64,000 bases of DNA from positions 1 through 64,000 of the forward strand of contig CALBJW010000012.1 of NCBI GenBank assembly GCA_937893145.1. The letters run 5' to 3'. Positions 43,674-52,493 of this stretch are shown piece after piece. Within the stretch, counting starts at the first letter, position 1; every line of letters begins with the position of its first letter. The DNA comes from an uncultured Prevotellaceae bacterium (GTDB taxonomy: Bacteria > Bacteroidota > Bacteroidia > Bacteroidales > Bacteroidaceae). Made by a program: the position numbers and the translations under genes. Below the pieces are notes generated by a model. That model saw only the letters and a program-made list of their open reading frames with translations. It was not told the origin of the DNA and did not search any database.

Positions 43674-44393
43674 ATGAAAAAGAGAACACATATTCTTTTC
43701 CTAATACTCTCAATCTTGTTCTCGGCAGAAGTACATGCTCAGCATTCTGCTGGTATGACTGGTTTGTTTAACATTCCAACGGCTGAGAACAAAGAAGCGG
43801 GTACAGTCTATATTGGTGGTAACTTCTTGCCAAAGGAAATGTTGCCTCCTTATTTTACTAATTCGTACAATTCTGGCAATTACTTTTTGACAGCGGACCT
43901 GTTCTCGTTTCTTGAGATTTCGTATAGAATGACTCTCATACGAGATGAAAACAAGAAGTTCAATCAGCAAGACCGTGCTTTCTCTTTGCGAGTACAGGCT
44001 TTGCGTGAAAAGAAGTATGTGCCTGGTGTTGCTATAGGTTTTTACGATCCTATGGTTGATGAGGGTGTTTCGGCTTATGAGAATTATTATATCGTGACTA
44101 CAAAAGGGTTCAATCTCAAGGGCAGTTTGCTGTCTGCTACCGTAGGATATTATATTCCTATTCATAGTCATCGTAACGAAACACTTAAGTTGAACAACAA
44201 AGGTGTGTTTGCAGGATTGTCCTTCTCTCCAGCTTTCTATCGCGACATGCAGATTGGTGTGGAATATGACACGAAGAGGTTTAATGTGGGTGCTACTGTC
44301 AAGGTGTTGAATTGCCTGAAGGCTCATGTCTTCACTCAGGAGTTCAAGAACATAAGTGCAGGTTTGAGATATGAATGTGAATTGTGGCATTAA
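43674..44393 (+). CDS. YjbH-like outer-membrane protein, N-terminal half
   Basis: From ATG 43674 (MKKRTHILFLILSILFSAEV) this is a 239-residue exported protein with a signal peptide cut after VHAQ. An in-frame upstream extension to 43584 crosses the terminator and is rejected. SAGMTGLFNIPTAENKEAGTV matches the start of YjbH-like exopolysaccharide proteins, and the rest alternates short beta-strands with aromatic belts, as in a barrel ending at GLRYECELWH. YjbH of E. coli is a single long protein, and here the sequence continues in a separate gene 20 bases downstream. Confidence 0.72.
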   Translation: MKKRTHILFLILSILFSAEVHAQHSAGMTGLFNIPTAENKEAGTVYIGGNFLPKEMLPPYFTNSYNSGNYFLTADLFSFLEISYRMTLIRDENKKFNQQDRAFSLRVQALREKKYVPGVAIGFYDPMVDEGVSAYENYYIVTTKGFNLKGSLLSATVGYYIPIHSHRNETLKLNNKGVFAGLSFSPAFYRDMQIGVEYDTKRFNVGATVKVLNCLKAHVFTQEFKNISAGLRYECELWH

Positions 44394-44412
44394 TAATGAA
44401 ATAAGTAGGAAT

Positions 44413-45657
44413 ATGAAAAGAATAATTGCTATACTCTTTCCCATTTGCTTTGTAATTAGTGCTTATGGACAGATAACAGACAACCTTGTTGCACTTGGTT
44501 TTGAGGATGTTCGCGTTTTGGATGTGGACAACACGACATACGTTTCGTGGGAAGACAATCGTTATCGCAGTTCTTATACCGGTGTGAGTGTTGCACTTCG
44601 TTCTATTCTTGAGGTGGCAGATACCTGTCATAATGTGGAGTTTATCGTAACGAAAGGTGGGCTTCCTCAACTCCATCTTGCCACATCATCGCATGATGTA
44701 TCGGGTTACAGAAATAGTAGAATTTCATTCGATGAACTTGTTGAGCAAATGGATATCGACTTCGATACCGATGCCACTTGGAAGGTTTTGGCTTCTGAAC
44801 CTAAAAAGAATGCCTCTTCTTGGAAGGCTGACTTTGTGGTCTATCCACAATTAGGACTCGACAATAGTACGCTTGATGACCTCTATCTGTATTATATCAA
44901 CCTTGCTCCTGCATTTGAGATGGAACTCTGGAAGGGAGCGAAGTTCACTCTCCAGGGAGTATTCCCAATCGTAACTAATGTTGAAGGCACACACAAAATG
45001 GTGCGTCCTGGATATATCACACTTTCGCAAGATTTTGACCTTAAGAAAGGTTTCAAACTTCATGCTGTGGCTGGTAATTTCTCAGCAAATCGAGCTGGTG
45101 CTCTCCTACGAGCAAAGTGGCATTCTAAGAATGGACGCTTTGAGGTTGGCGGAAATGTTGCAGGTACTGTTCAGTCTATTGTAACTCCTGGCAATGGTTG
45201 GACCTTCAGTAAGAACATGAGAATGTCTGGTGCTTTATATGCACAATATTATGTTCCGAAGTTCAACACAGAACTCAAGTTGCAGTACGACCGCTATGTT
45301 TATGGACATAATGGAGTCAGAGCGGATTTGAAGCGTCATTTCGGAGAATATACAATAGGAGTATATGCCCTTTACGTTAAATGTGATGATGCGGACAACA
45401 ATTTCAATGCGGGCTTTAACTTCTCCATTCCTCTACCGGGCAAGAAGTACATGCAGCACCGCAAGGCACGCATTAGACCAGCTCGTGATTGGAATCTCGA
45501 ATATTCAATTAAGGCAATTTGGAATCGTGATGGTCTTGATGATTTAACTAAACACGTGGTACCTTCCCTCAATGATGGTGATGCTGGTTTGTTCCTCCAG
45601 CCAGACTATATTCGACATTTCATCATACGCGAATACGAGAAAGGAAAACAACAATAA
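44413..45657 (+). CDS. YjbH-like outer-membrane protein, C-terminal half
   Basis: A 414-residue exported protein from ATG 44413 (MKRIIAILFPICFVISAYGQ), with AGGA at 44407-44410 three bases before the start and a complete signal peptide of its own. Thus it is a genuine separate gene, not a frameshift. LVALGFEDVRVLDVDNTTYV, the NLAPAFEMELWKGAKFTLQG stretch and FSIPLPGKKYMQHRKARIRP resemble the second half of YjbH proteins, including the beta-barrel-type end. YjbH is implicated in exopolysaccharide production in E. coli. Here it ends the surface-polysaccharide region, close to a repeat. Confidence 0.7.
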   Translation: MKRIIAILFPICFVISAYGQITDNLVALGFEDVRVLDVDNTTYVSWEDNRYRSSYTGVSVALRSILEVADTCHNVEFIVTKGGLPQLHLATSSHDVSGYRNSRISFDELVEQMDIDFDTDATWKVLASEPKKNASSWKADFVVYPQLGLDNSTLDDLYLYYINLAPAFEMELWKGAKFTLQGVFPIVTNVEGTHKMVRPGYITLSQDFDLKKGFKLHAVAGNFSANRAGALLRAKWHSKNGRFEVGGNVAGTVQSIVTPGNGWTFSKNMRMSGALYAQYYVPKFNTELKLQYDRYVYGHNGVRADLKRHFGEYTIGVYALYVKCDDADNNFNAGFNFSIPLPGKKYMQHRKARIRPARDWNLEYSIKAIWNRDGLDDLTKHVVPSLNDGDAGLFLQPDYIRHFIIREYEKGKQQ

Positions 45658-45957
45658 AACGTCCGTTTTTATAAGTCTGCACATATATGGAAAAACATAC
45701 GGTCGAATGAGGTCATTCGACCGCAAGTTTTGCCTCATTCGACCGCAAGTTTGATGCTAAAATTGCGGTGTACTTTTTACGAACATCAATAGGGTGGGGA
45801 ATTGTGTACGGAATAAAGGTGTAAAATACTATTGTTCATTCTTCGTTTTGAACGGTAGAATATGGACTTTTCTGCAATTTGATGTACACGTTTTCCTTGT
45901 TAAATTATATAATAATTAAGAATTTTGAAGTAAAACATGTAAAAATATTCATAATGT
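45658..45957. other. Non-coding 300-base gap with a REP-like palindrome
   Basis: After a very short AAAACG/CGTTTT dyad (45657-45670) the gap holds CGGTCGAATGA (45700-45710), two bases, then its complement TCATTCGACCG (45713-45723), and a second TCATTCGACCG at 45735-45745. The 19-mer AAAACATACGGTCGAATGA (45692-45710) equals the one at 20701-20719. From 45760 to the yceD promoter I see nothing else that I can interpret. Confidence 0.65.
45692..45745. repeat. REP-like palindromic repeat, copy 2
   Basis: A perfect 11-bp stem with a GG loop, CGGTCGAATGA/TCATTCGACCG, plus one more half-site at 45735-45745. It shares 19 identical bases with the repeat upstream of the GT61 gene, in direct orientation and about 25 kb apart. 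It is intact here, whereas the earlier copy has a degenerate right arm. Confidence 0.75.
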
Positions 45958-45958
45958 T

Positions 45959-45989
45959 TTGCTGCAAATGAAAAATATTCGTACCTTTG
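45959..45989 (+). promoter_or_regulatory. Promoter of the yceD-rpmF-fabH cluster
   Basis: TTG at 45959-45961 and TACCTTTG at 45982-45989 are 20 bases apart. The predicted transcription start (about 45995) almost touches the first candidate start codon (45998), so the leader is extremely short and the mRNA may be nearly leaderless. Confidence 0.75.
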
Positions 45990-45997
45990 CAACCCGA

Positions 45998-46561
45998 ATG
46001 GAGAAAATGGACACATACAAGATTGACCTTTTAGGTTCGTTTAAGGACGAACACTTGCAGTTTGACCTTGATGACGACTTCTTCGCCGCCATTGATGGTC
46101 TTGTACAGCGTGGTACTATAAAGACTGACGTTGATTGCAAGAACACAGGTAGTATGTATAAGTTCAATATCCACTCTGAAGGAATAGTCATTGTGCCTTG
46201 CGACAGATGTTTGGCAGATCTCGAATTGCGGATCGATACGACTGACGAACTCGTTGTGAAGCTCGGTGAAGAATATTCTGATGATGGTGACTGTGTTGTA
46301 GTTCCTGAGGCTGAAGGTTATGTTGACCTTGCACAGTTCATCTATGAATTTATCGCTCTCAGCATGCCGATTACTTGTACTCACGAACCTGGGAAATGTG
46401 ACGACTCGATGATGCTCGAACTCAGCAAGCATCAGACCACCCGAAGTGGTCAGGAGGATGAAGATGGCGAAGATTCAAATGATGTTGCGGATAACAACGA
46501 TGATAGTTCTGATGATGAAAACATCGATCCTCGTTGGGCAGCACTCAAAAACTTGAGGTAA
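45998..46561 (+). CDS. yceD: DUF177/YceD-family protein
   Basis: A 187-residue protein (MEKMDTYKIDLLGSFKD from 45998; a second start at 46007 has GGAG three bases before it). It carries the conserved Cys pair region VIVPCDRCLADLELRI and CTHEPGKCDD, and an acidic Asp/Glu-rich tail (about residues 155-180). YceD precedes rpmF in most bacteria and has been linked to 23S rRNA accumulation or processing. The cluster here follows that order, which makes the identification secure even though molecular function is not fully known. Confidence 0.85.
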   Translation: MEKMDTYKIDLLGSFKDEHLQFDLDDDFFAAIDGLVQRGTIKTDVDCKNTGSMYKFNIHSEGIVIVPCDRCLADLELRIDTTDELVVKLGEEYSDDGDCVVVPEAEGYVDLAQFIYEFIALSMPITCTHEPGKCDDSMMLELSKHQTTRSGQEDEDGEDSNDVADNNDDSSDDENIDPRWAALKNLR

Positions 46562-46626
46562 GCACTTGGTGCTACACCTATTTAATTAATTATGACAATT
46601 CAATAACAGTTAAACATTAAAAAGAT

Positions 46627-46812
46627 ATGGCACATCCTAAAAGAAGACAGTCAAAGACTCGTACTCGTAAAAGAAGAACTCATGACGGAGCAGTAGCTCC
46701 AACATTGGCAGTTTGTCCAAACTGTGGTGAATTCTATGTATATCACACAGTATGTAAGGCTTGTGGTTACTATCGTGGCAAGGTTGCTATCGAAGTTGAA
46801 GCTGCAATCTAA
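46627..46812 (+). CDS. rpmF: 50S ribosomal protein L32
   Basis: A 61-residue basic protein, MAHPKRRQSKTRTRKRRTHD at the N-terminus and a zinc-ribbon CPNCGEFYVYHTVCKACGYY, as expected for the zinc-binding (C+) form of L32. Length and position downstream of yceD are standard. The Cys4 motif implies that this copy needs zinc; no zinc-free paralogue is seen in the window. Confidence 0.97.
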   Translation: MAHPKRRQSKTRTRKRRTHDGAVAPTLAVCPNCGEFYVYHTVCKACGYYRGKVAIEVEAAI

Positions 46813-46822
46813 TAATGAACAA

Positions 46823-46890
46823 TAGCCTTGGTGTACTTGTATGTGTGTGAAAGCATTCATGTCAAGACTCCAAGGCTACTTTATTTTTTG
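46823..46890 (+). terminator. Terminator or attenuator between rpmF and fabH
   Basis: TAGCCTTGG (46823-46831) pairs exactly with CCAAGGCTA (46870-46878), with a 38-base loop, followed by CTTTATTTTTTG. fabH starts at 46896 with no room for a promoter, so partial termination would set a lower level for fabH than for L32. Confidence 0.65.
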
Positions 46891-46895
46891 TTTTT

Positions 46896-47984
46896 ATGGA
46901 AAAAATTAATGCTGTTATTACTGGTATAGGTGGATATGTTCCTAATTACATCCTTGACAACGAAGAGATGTCTCGCATCGTTGACACAAGTGATGAGTGG
47001 ATTATGGAGCGTATCGGTGTGAAGACTCGCCACATTCTCAAACCAGAACAAGGTGCAGGTACATCATATCTGATGACTCGTGCGGTAAAGCAGCTCCTTG
47101 AAAAGACTCAGATTGACCCAGATACAGTAGAATGTCTTATTGCCGCTACTACTACACCAGACTATCATTTCCCATCAACAGCATCGCTTGTTATTGGTAA
47201 TGTTGGTCTCAAGAATGCTTTCGGATTTGATATGGAAGCTGCATGTTCAGGTTTCCTCTATGCAATGAAGATGGCTTCAGGTCTTATCTGCAGTGGTCAG
47301 CATAAGAGAGTTATAGTATGTGGTGGTGACCACATGTCGTCTATGACTAACTATGAAGATCGTAATACATGTCCAATCTTCGGTGATGGTGCTGCATGTG
47401 TACTCATGGAGGCAACTACAGAAGAGGTAGGACTTATGGATACATACCTTCGTGTAGATGGTAAGGGACTTCAGAACCTTCACATGGCTGCTGGTGGTAG
47501 TGCAAAGATGCCAAGCCACGAGACTGTAGATAATCGCGAACACTATGTATATCAGGAAGGTCGTGCTGTGTATAAGCATGCTGTGCTTGATATGGTGTCT
47601 GCCGTTAAGACTATCATGCAGCGCAATAACCTCACTAAGGATAATGTTGATTGGGTTTGCCCTCATCAGGCTAATATCAACATCGAGAAGTCGGTTGCTG
47701 CTAAGGCTGGAGTAGATGAAGACCATGTAATGATTAACATCGACCACATGGCAAACACATCTGGTGGTACTCTTCCTCTTGCACTCTGGGAGTATGAGCC
47801 TGTGCTCAAGAAGGGCGACAAGATTGTGTTCACAGCATTCGGTGCTGGTTTCACATGGGGTTCTGCTTATATGGTTTGGGGCTATGATGGTGCTGCAGAA
47901 GCAGCAAAGAGTCCTGCTGAGTTCTATAAGGAGGGCAAGATGACTCGTGAAGAGTGGTATGAGCTCCGCAAGAACGCAGACTAA
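46896..47984 (+). CDS. fabH: 3-oxoacyl-ACP synthase III
   Basis: A 362-residue condensing enzyme that starts fatty-acid synthesis from an acyl-CoA and malonyl-ACP. The catalytic triad is visible: C117 in EAACSGFLYA, H257 in CPHQANINIE and N287 in HMANTSGGTLPLAL. The N-terminus INAVITGIGGYVPNYILDNE is typical. The C-terminus is about 30 residues longer than E. coli FabH (KSPAEFYKEGKMTREEWYEL), as in other Bacteroidales. It follows rpmF, and no plsX lies between, a difference from Proteobacteria. Confidence 0.95.
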   Translation: MEKINAVITGIGGYVPNYILDNEEMSRIVDTSDEWIMERIGVKTRHILKPEQGAGTSYLMTRAVKQLLEKTQIDPDTVECLIAATTTPDYHFPSTASLVIGNVGLKNAFGFDMEAACSGFLYAMKMASGLICSGQHKRVIVCGGDHMSSMTNYEDRNTCPIFGDGAACVLMEATTEEVGLMDTYLRVDGKGLQNLHMAAGGSAKMPSHETVDNREHYVYQEGRAVYKHAVLDMVSAVKTIMQRNNLTKDNVDWVCPHQANINIEKSVAAKAGVDEDHVMINIDHMANTSGGTLPLALWEYEPVLKKGDKIVFTAFGAGFTWGSAYMVWGYDGAAEAAKSPAEFYKEGKMTREEWYELRKNAD

Positions 47985-48013
47985 TGTCAAATCATTATTA
48001 CTGACTCTATATT

Positions 48014-48082
48014 AAGTGTTTAGCAGACACTTTTTGCAAATAATATTATACTGAAGCGCATCGCTATAATACGGTGCGCTTC
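48014..48082 (+). terminator. Two hairpins after fabH, the first a likely terminator
   Basis: AAGTGT (48014-48019) pairs with ACACTT (48027-48032) and a TTT run follows, a small intrinsic terminator. A second hairpin, GAAGCGCA (48053-48060) with TGCGCTTC (48075-48082), lies 19 bases before era and has no T-run. It may shape the era leader. Confidence 0.55.
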
Positions 48083-48101
48083 TATTACTTAAAGTTATAG
48101 T

Positions 48102-48983
48102 ATGCATAAATCAGGTTTTGTAAATATTGTAGGCAATCCAAACGTAGGAAAGTCAACATTGATGAACTTGTTTGTAGGAGAACGTATCTCGATTGCTACG
48201 TTCAAGGCACAGACGACTCGTCATCGCATCATGGGTATTATAAATGATGAGGACGCACAGATTGTATTCTCTGATACTCCAGGTGTGCTCAAACCAAACT
48301 ACAAGCTTCAGCAGTCGATGCTTGCTTTCTCTGAAAGCGCTCTCGTGGATGCTGATGTATTGCTTTACGTTACAGACCCTGTCGAGACTATTGACAAGAA
48401 TAATGACTTCCTCCAGAAGGTTGCTCAACTTGATGTTCCTGTCCTTGTCTTGATTAACAAGATTGACCTTATCGACCAGAAACGACTCATTGAACTCGTA
48501 GAGGAATGGCACTCAATGCTTCCAAAGGCAGAGATTGTGCCTGTGTCTGCAACTAATAAGTTTAATGTTCAACCTGTGCTTAAGCGTGTTAAGGAACTTC
48601 TCCCAGAATGTCCTCCTTACTTTGACAAGGACCAGTTGACAGACAAACCTGCTCGTTTCTTTGTGACTGAGATTATCCGAGAGAAAATTCTCCTCTATTA
48701 TGACAAGGAGATTCCTTATTCTGTTGAGGTTGGTGTGGAAAGTTTCAAGGAAGACCAGCACCACATTCATATCAATGCTGTTATATATGTTGAGCGTGAC
48801 TCACAGAAAGGTATCATCATCGGTCACGGCGGTCGTGCTTTGAAAAAGGTCGCAACAGAGGCTCGCAAGAGTCTTGAGAAGTTCTTCGGCAAGAGCATTT
48901 ATCTCGAAACATTCGTGAAGGTAAGTAAAGATTGGCGCGATTCGGACAAAGAACTCAATCTCTTTGGTTACAACGACTTGTAA
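48102..48983 (+). CDS. era: GTPase Era
   Basis: A 293-residue GTPase that binds the 3' end of 16S rRNA and assists 30S maturation. G1 is [10 protein letters not shown] (near residue 11), G2 lies in FKAQTTRHRIMG, G3 is DTPGV, G4 is NKID, and the KH domain starts near residue 200 with the GXXG loop in GIIIGHGGRALKKVATEARK. Length and motif order are exactly those of Era. The next gene is another ribosome assembly GTPase. Confidence 0.96.
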   Translation: MHKSGFVNIVGNPNVGKSTLMNLFVGERISIATFKAQTTRHRIMGIINDEDAQIVFSDTPGVLKPNYKLQQSMLAFSESALVDADVLLYVTDPVETIDKNNDFLQKVAQLDVPVLVLINKIDLIDQKRLIELVEEWHSMLPKAEIVPVSATNKFNVQPVLKRVKELLPECPPYFDKDQLTDKPARFFVTEIIREKILLYYDKEIPYSVEVGVESFKEDQHHIHINAVIYVERDSQKGIIIGHGGRALKKVATEARKSLEKFFGKSIYLETFVKVSKDWRDSDKELNLFGYNDL

Positions 48984-49039
48984 TCAAACAGAAATTATAT
49001 TTATTTGAAGCCTTCTCTTTGCCCTTTCCGAAGGATTGG

Positions 49040-49106
49040 GAGAGCCATCAGGGAGAATGGTAGTATTAACCTTTAAGGTGATTATGGCTCTCAGTTCGTG
49101 AGAACT
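49040..49106 (+). promoter_or_regulatory. Structured leader upstream of der
   Basis: GAGAGCCAT (49040-49048) is complementary to ATGGCTCTC (49084-49092). The loop carries the palindrome ACCTTTAAGGT and AGTTC/GAACT (49093-49106) forms a further hairpin immediately after. This 67-base structure ends 23 bases before the der start. Regulatory meaning is not established. Confidence 0.45.
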
Positions 49107-49129
49107 ACTTAAGAATAATTTTTCAAGTA

Positions 49130-50443
49130 ATGGGAAATTTAGTAGCTATTGTAGGACGCCCAAATGTTGGTAAGTCCACACTTTTTAATCGATTGACAAA
49201 GACTCGTCATGCTATTGTAAGCGACGAGGCTGGTACTACTCGCGACCGTCAGTATGGTAAGTGCGAATGGTGCAACAAGGAGTTTTCTGTTGTTGACACA
49301 GGTGGTTGGGTAGTAAATTCAGACGATATCTTTGAAGAGGAGATTCGTCGTCAGGTTCTTATTGCTATTGAAGAATGTGATGTTATCCTTTTCCTCGTTG
49401 ATGTCAAGACTGGTGTTACGGACCTTGATATGGCTGTTGCAAATATTCTTCGCAGAAGCAAAGTGCCAACAATCCTTGTAAGTAACAAGACAGACTCAAA
49501 TGAGTTGAGATACGATGCTGCAGAGTTCTATAGTCTGGGACTCGGTGAACCTTATTGCATATCGGCTCTTACAGGTAGTGGTACTGGTGACCTCCTTGAC
49601 TTGGTGGTTTCAAGTTTCACAAAAGATATGAGCGAGGCCATTGAAGAGGATATCCCTCGTATTGCTGTTGTAGGTCGTCCAAATGCGGGAAAGAGTTCTA
49701 TCATCAATGCATTCCTTGATGACAACCGTAATGTTGTTACAAATATTGCGGGAACAACTCGTGATTCTATTTATACAAAATACGAAAAGTTCGGTTTCAA
49801 TTTCTATCTTGTTGATACCGCAGGTATTCGTAAGAAGAATAAGGTAAATGAGGACCTCGAATACTATTCTGTAATGCGTTCTATCCGTGCCATCGAAAAT
49901 GCAGATGTATGTGTTCTCATGATTGATGCAACACGAGGAATCGAAGGCCAGGATATCAACATCTTCTCACTCATTCAGAAGAATCAGAAGGGACTTGTTG
50001 TTGTTGTGAACAAGTGGGATCTCGTTGAGAACAAGAGTAATGAAGCTATTCGCTACTTTGAGAATACTATTCGTGAACGTTTCGCACCTTTCACAGACTT
50101 CAATATCATCTTTGCTTCAGCTGTCACAAAGCAGCGTATCTTCAAGGTTCTTGAGGAATCTCAGCGTGTTTACGAAGTTCGTCGTAATAAGGTTTCGACA
50201 GGTAAACTTAATGAAGTGATGCTCCCTATCATCGAGGCTACACCTCCACCATCAATTAAGGGTAAGTACATCAAGATTAAGTATTGTTCACAGATACCAG
50301 AGACTCGTGTTCCTACTTTCATCTTCTATGCCAACCTCCCTCAGTACGTTAAGGAACCTTACAAGCGTTTCCTTGAGAATCAGATTCGCGCACATTGGGA
50401 CTTCAAGGGTACACCTATCAACCTTTTCGTTCGTCAGAAATAA
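49130..50443 (+). CDS. der: GTPase Der (EngA)
   Basis: A 437-residue protein with two tandem GTPase domains, the hallmark of Der. The first P-loop is [14 protein letters not shown] (about residue 9), the second [14 protein letters not shown] (about 182), each with DTGG or DTAG G3 and NK-D G4 motifs (NKTD, NKWD). The C-terminal KH-like domain (about 355-437) ends [16 protein letters not shown]. Der is essential for 50S subunit assembly. Its position after Era forms a ribosome-assembly pair. Confidence 0.97.
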   Translation: MGNLVAIVGRPNVGKSTLFNRLTKTRHAIVSDEAGTTRDRQYGKCEWCNKEFSVVDTGGWVVNSDDIFEEEIRRQVLIAIEECDVILFLVDVKTGVTDLDMAVANILRRSKVPTILVSNKTDSNELRYDAAEFYSLGLGEPYCISALTGSGTGDLLDLVVSSFTKDMSEAIEEDIPRIAVVGRPNAGKSSIINAFLDDNRNVVTNIAGTTRDSIYTKYEKFGFNFYLVDTAGIRKKNKVNEDLEYYSVMRSIRAIENADVCVLMIDATRGIEGQDINIFSLIQKNQKGLVVVVNKWDLVENKSNEAIRYFENTIRERFAPFTDFNIIFASAVTKQRIFKVLEESQRVYEVRRNKVSTGKLNEVMLPIIEATPPPSIKGKYIKIKYCSQIPETRVPTFIFYANLPQYVKEPYKRFLENQIRAHWDFKGTPINLFVRQK

Positions 50444-50458
50444 TAAGCTGAGTTCGTA

Positions 50459-50860
50459 ATGAAGAAAACAATTCTATTTGCATTATCATTGGTCTTGTGT
50501 GTTATATTTGGGTGTAAGCATGAAGATGCACCTGAAGACGCAGCCAAGAAAGTACTTCTTACTGCTTTGAAGGACCTTCAAGCACACAACTACGATGCTT
50601 ATTTGGCAAATACTGATATAGATTGTGAGATGGATTCGTTCCATCTCGCAATTATGAAACAAATTTTGGTTCAGCACCAAGAATGGCAAGATGCTAATAA
50701 AGGCACTTTGACTGACTTGCAAATTGTCGATGCCAAGATGATAAATGATACTGTATGTTCGGTTTATTATCAGCTTGAGTTTGATGACAGTATCAAGGAG
50801 GCTTGTTCACAGAAGATGATTTGTGTGGATGGGAACTGGAAAATCCGTGTTCGCAATTAG
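50459..50860 (+). CDS. DUF4878-like lipoprotein
   Basis: A 133-residue lipoprotein. The signal peptide ends in VIFGC with Cys19. The mature part KVLLTALKDLQAHNYDAYLA and the closing VCVDGNWKIRVRN-like stretch (MICVDGNWKIRVRN) resemble DUF4878/NTF2-like lipoproteins common in Bacteroidales, in which a cone-shaped fold binds an unknown ligand. It sits 15 bases after der but its function is unrelated as far as one can see. Confidence 0.75.
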   Translation: MKKTILFALSLVLCVIFGCKHEDAPEDAAKKVLLTALKDLQAHNYDAYLANTDIDCEMDSFHLAIMKQILVQHQEWQDANKGTLTDLQIVDAKMINDTVCSVYYQLEFDDSIKEACSQKMICVDGNWKIRVRN

Positions 50861-50943
50861 CGTTTTTCTATTAACAACGACACACCTATATATATAATAA
50901 GGAGTATGGGACTTGTCTCATCCCTTTATGACACAATAACAAC

Positions 50944-52335
50944 ATGGCAGAAGTAAATATCGGTTCTAAAATCTTTACCTCAAAAATTGGGGCAATCCTC
51001 GCGGCAGCTGGTTCTGCTGTAGGACTTGGAAATGTATGGCGCTTCCCAACCGAGACTGGTGCTAACGGAGGAGCTGCGTTCATTTTAATTTATGTGCTCT
51101 TCATGCTCATACTTGGAGTACCAGTAATGGTGGCTGAGTTTGTCATCGGTCGTCATGGACATAAGGATGTCATGACCTCATTCGCCAGCATGAGTGGAGG
51201 AAAGAAAGGATGGCGACTTATGGGATATTTCCCGGTTATAGCCGGAGTTTTAGTTCTGAGTTATTATGCTGTTGTTGCAGGATGGACATTGTATTATGGT
51301 TATGAGGCTCTTATAAATGGCTTTGCAGGTAAGGATGCAGCTCAATATGCAGAGGACTTCACAAGGTTCAGTTCTGATCCTGTAGAACCAACATTATGGA
51401 TGAGCATTATTGTTCTGCTTACATGTGGAATTGTAGCTCTTGGTGTACAGAAAGGTATTGAACGCGGAGCAAAGATAATGATGCCAATACTTTTTGTCTT
51501 CATTCTTGTGCTTGTGGTGTGTTCACTTACATTACCGGGCGCAGAGAAAGGATTGAAGTTCCTCTTCAAACCAGACTTCTCAAAAGTGACAGGCTGTACA
51601 ATCCTCTCTGCTATGGGACAAGCTTTCTTCTCTCTTTCTGTCGGAATATGTTGTCTCTGCACTTATGCGTGCTATTTCCGTAAGGATGTTAACCTCTTTA
51701 AGGATGGTCTTAGTGTTGCGGGTATTGATACACTTGTGGCGTTGTTCTCGGGTTTGATAATCTTCCCTGCGGTCTATAGCATCGAAGGTTTGGAACCAAA
51801 TGCAGGACCTGCACTTGTGTTTATTACCTTGCCAAATGTGTTCCAGACTGTTTTTGGAGGAGTGCCAATGCTGGCTTATTCATTCTCTTTGCTTTTCTAT
51901 CTGTTGCTTGTGGTAGCAGCCCTAACCTCAAGTATCTCAATGCTTGAAATGGCAGCTGCATATTTCCACGAGGAACATAGAGTGAGCAGACCTAAAGCTG
52001 CTATTAGTGTTGGACTGGTGTGCTTGGTGTTCGGCACTATGTGTTCGTTGTCGTTCGGAGATTGGAAGGATGTTACAGTATGTGGACTTGGATTCTTCGA
52101 CCTGTTTGACTTCCTCGTTGCAAAGTTTATGATGCCAATAGGCTCATTTGTGATGTGCTTGTTTGTTGGATGGGTAGTGGATGAAAAGATAGTAAGGCTG
52201 GAACTCACAAATGAAGGAACTATACAAACTTGGCTCTATCCTGTTTGGCGTTTTTTAGTGAGATTTGTGGCTCCAATACTGATTCTCCTTATCTTTATAA
52301 ATGAACTCGGGGCATTCGATTTTCTGAAAAATTGA
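50944..52335 (+). CDS. Sodium-dependent transporter, NSS family
   Basis: A 463-residue inner-membrane symporter with about eleven or twelve hydrophobic segments. The signature near the N-terminus GSAVGLGNVWRFPTETGANG is the sodium and substrate site of the neurotransmitter:sodium symporter family (LeuT-like). FVIGRHGHKD and SIGICC-like SLSVGICCLCTYACYF follow. Bacterial members usually move amino acids, but the substrate is not fixed. A ribosome site AAGGAG lies farther upstream (about 50899) and a clear one before ATG 50944 is lacking. Confidence 0.9.
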   Translation: MAEVNIGSKIFTSKIGAILAAAGSAVGLGNVWRFPTETGANGGAAFILIYVLFMLILGVPVMVAEFVIGRHGHKDVMTSFASMSGGKKGWRLMGYFPVIAGVLVLSYYAVVAGWTLYYGYEALINGFAGKDAAQYAEDFTRFSSDPVEPTLWMSIIVLLTCGIVALGVQKGIERGAKIMMPILFVFILVLVVCSLTLPGAEKGLKFLFKPDFSKVTGCTILSAMGQAFFSLSVGICCLCTYACYFRKDVNLFKDGLSVAGIDTLVALFSGLIIFPAVYSIEGLEPNAGPALVFITLPNVFQTVFGGVPMLAYSFSLLFYLLLVVAALTSSISMLEMAAAYFHEEHRVSRPKAAISVGLVCLVFGTMCSLSFGDWKDVTVCGLGFFDLFDFLVAKFMMPIGSFVMCLFVGWVVDEKIVRLELTNEGTIQTWLYPVWRFLVRFVAPILILLIFINELGAFDFLKN

Positions 52336-52364
52336 TAAAAAGATATATAAAAAGCATTGGAAAA

Positions 52365-52395
52365 TTGTCTATGTGAAAAGAAAGTTGTAATTTTG
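52365..52395 (+). promoter_or_regulatory. Promoter of tig
   Basis: TTG at 52365-52367 and TAATTTTG at 52388-52395 are 20 bases apart. The transcript would have a leader of about 95 bases before the trigger factor start at 52494. Confidence 0.7.
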
Positions 52396-52493
52396 CAGCC
52401 GGTTTGCCCTAAAGCCGTTACTCTTTATGCGACTTGACAAGGCATTATCCAATAAAATTTGATTAATAACAAATATAAATAAGATTATAAAAG

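Noticed and set aside
43710..44444. Antisense frame of 244 codons across the YjbH-like gene
   Set aside because: The + strand gene has a signal peptide and family features, and the antisense frame has neither.
47277..47990. Antisense frame of 237 codons across fabH
   Set aside because: fabH is certain, and the antisense frame has no motif and a shadow composition.
50905..50955. Sixteen-codon frame overlapping the start of the sodium-dependent transporter
   Set aside because: AGGAG is only one base from its ATG, and there is no supporting composition or homology. Its similarity to a leader peptide is likely chance.
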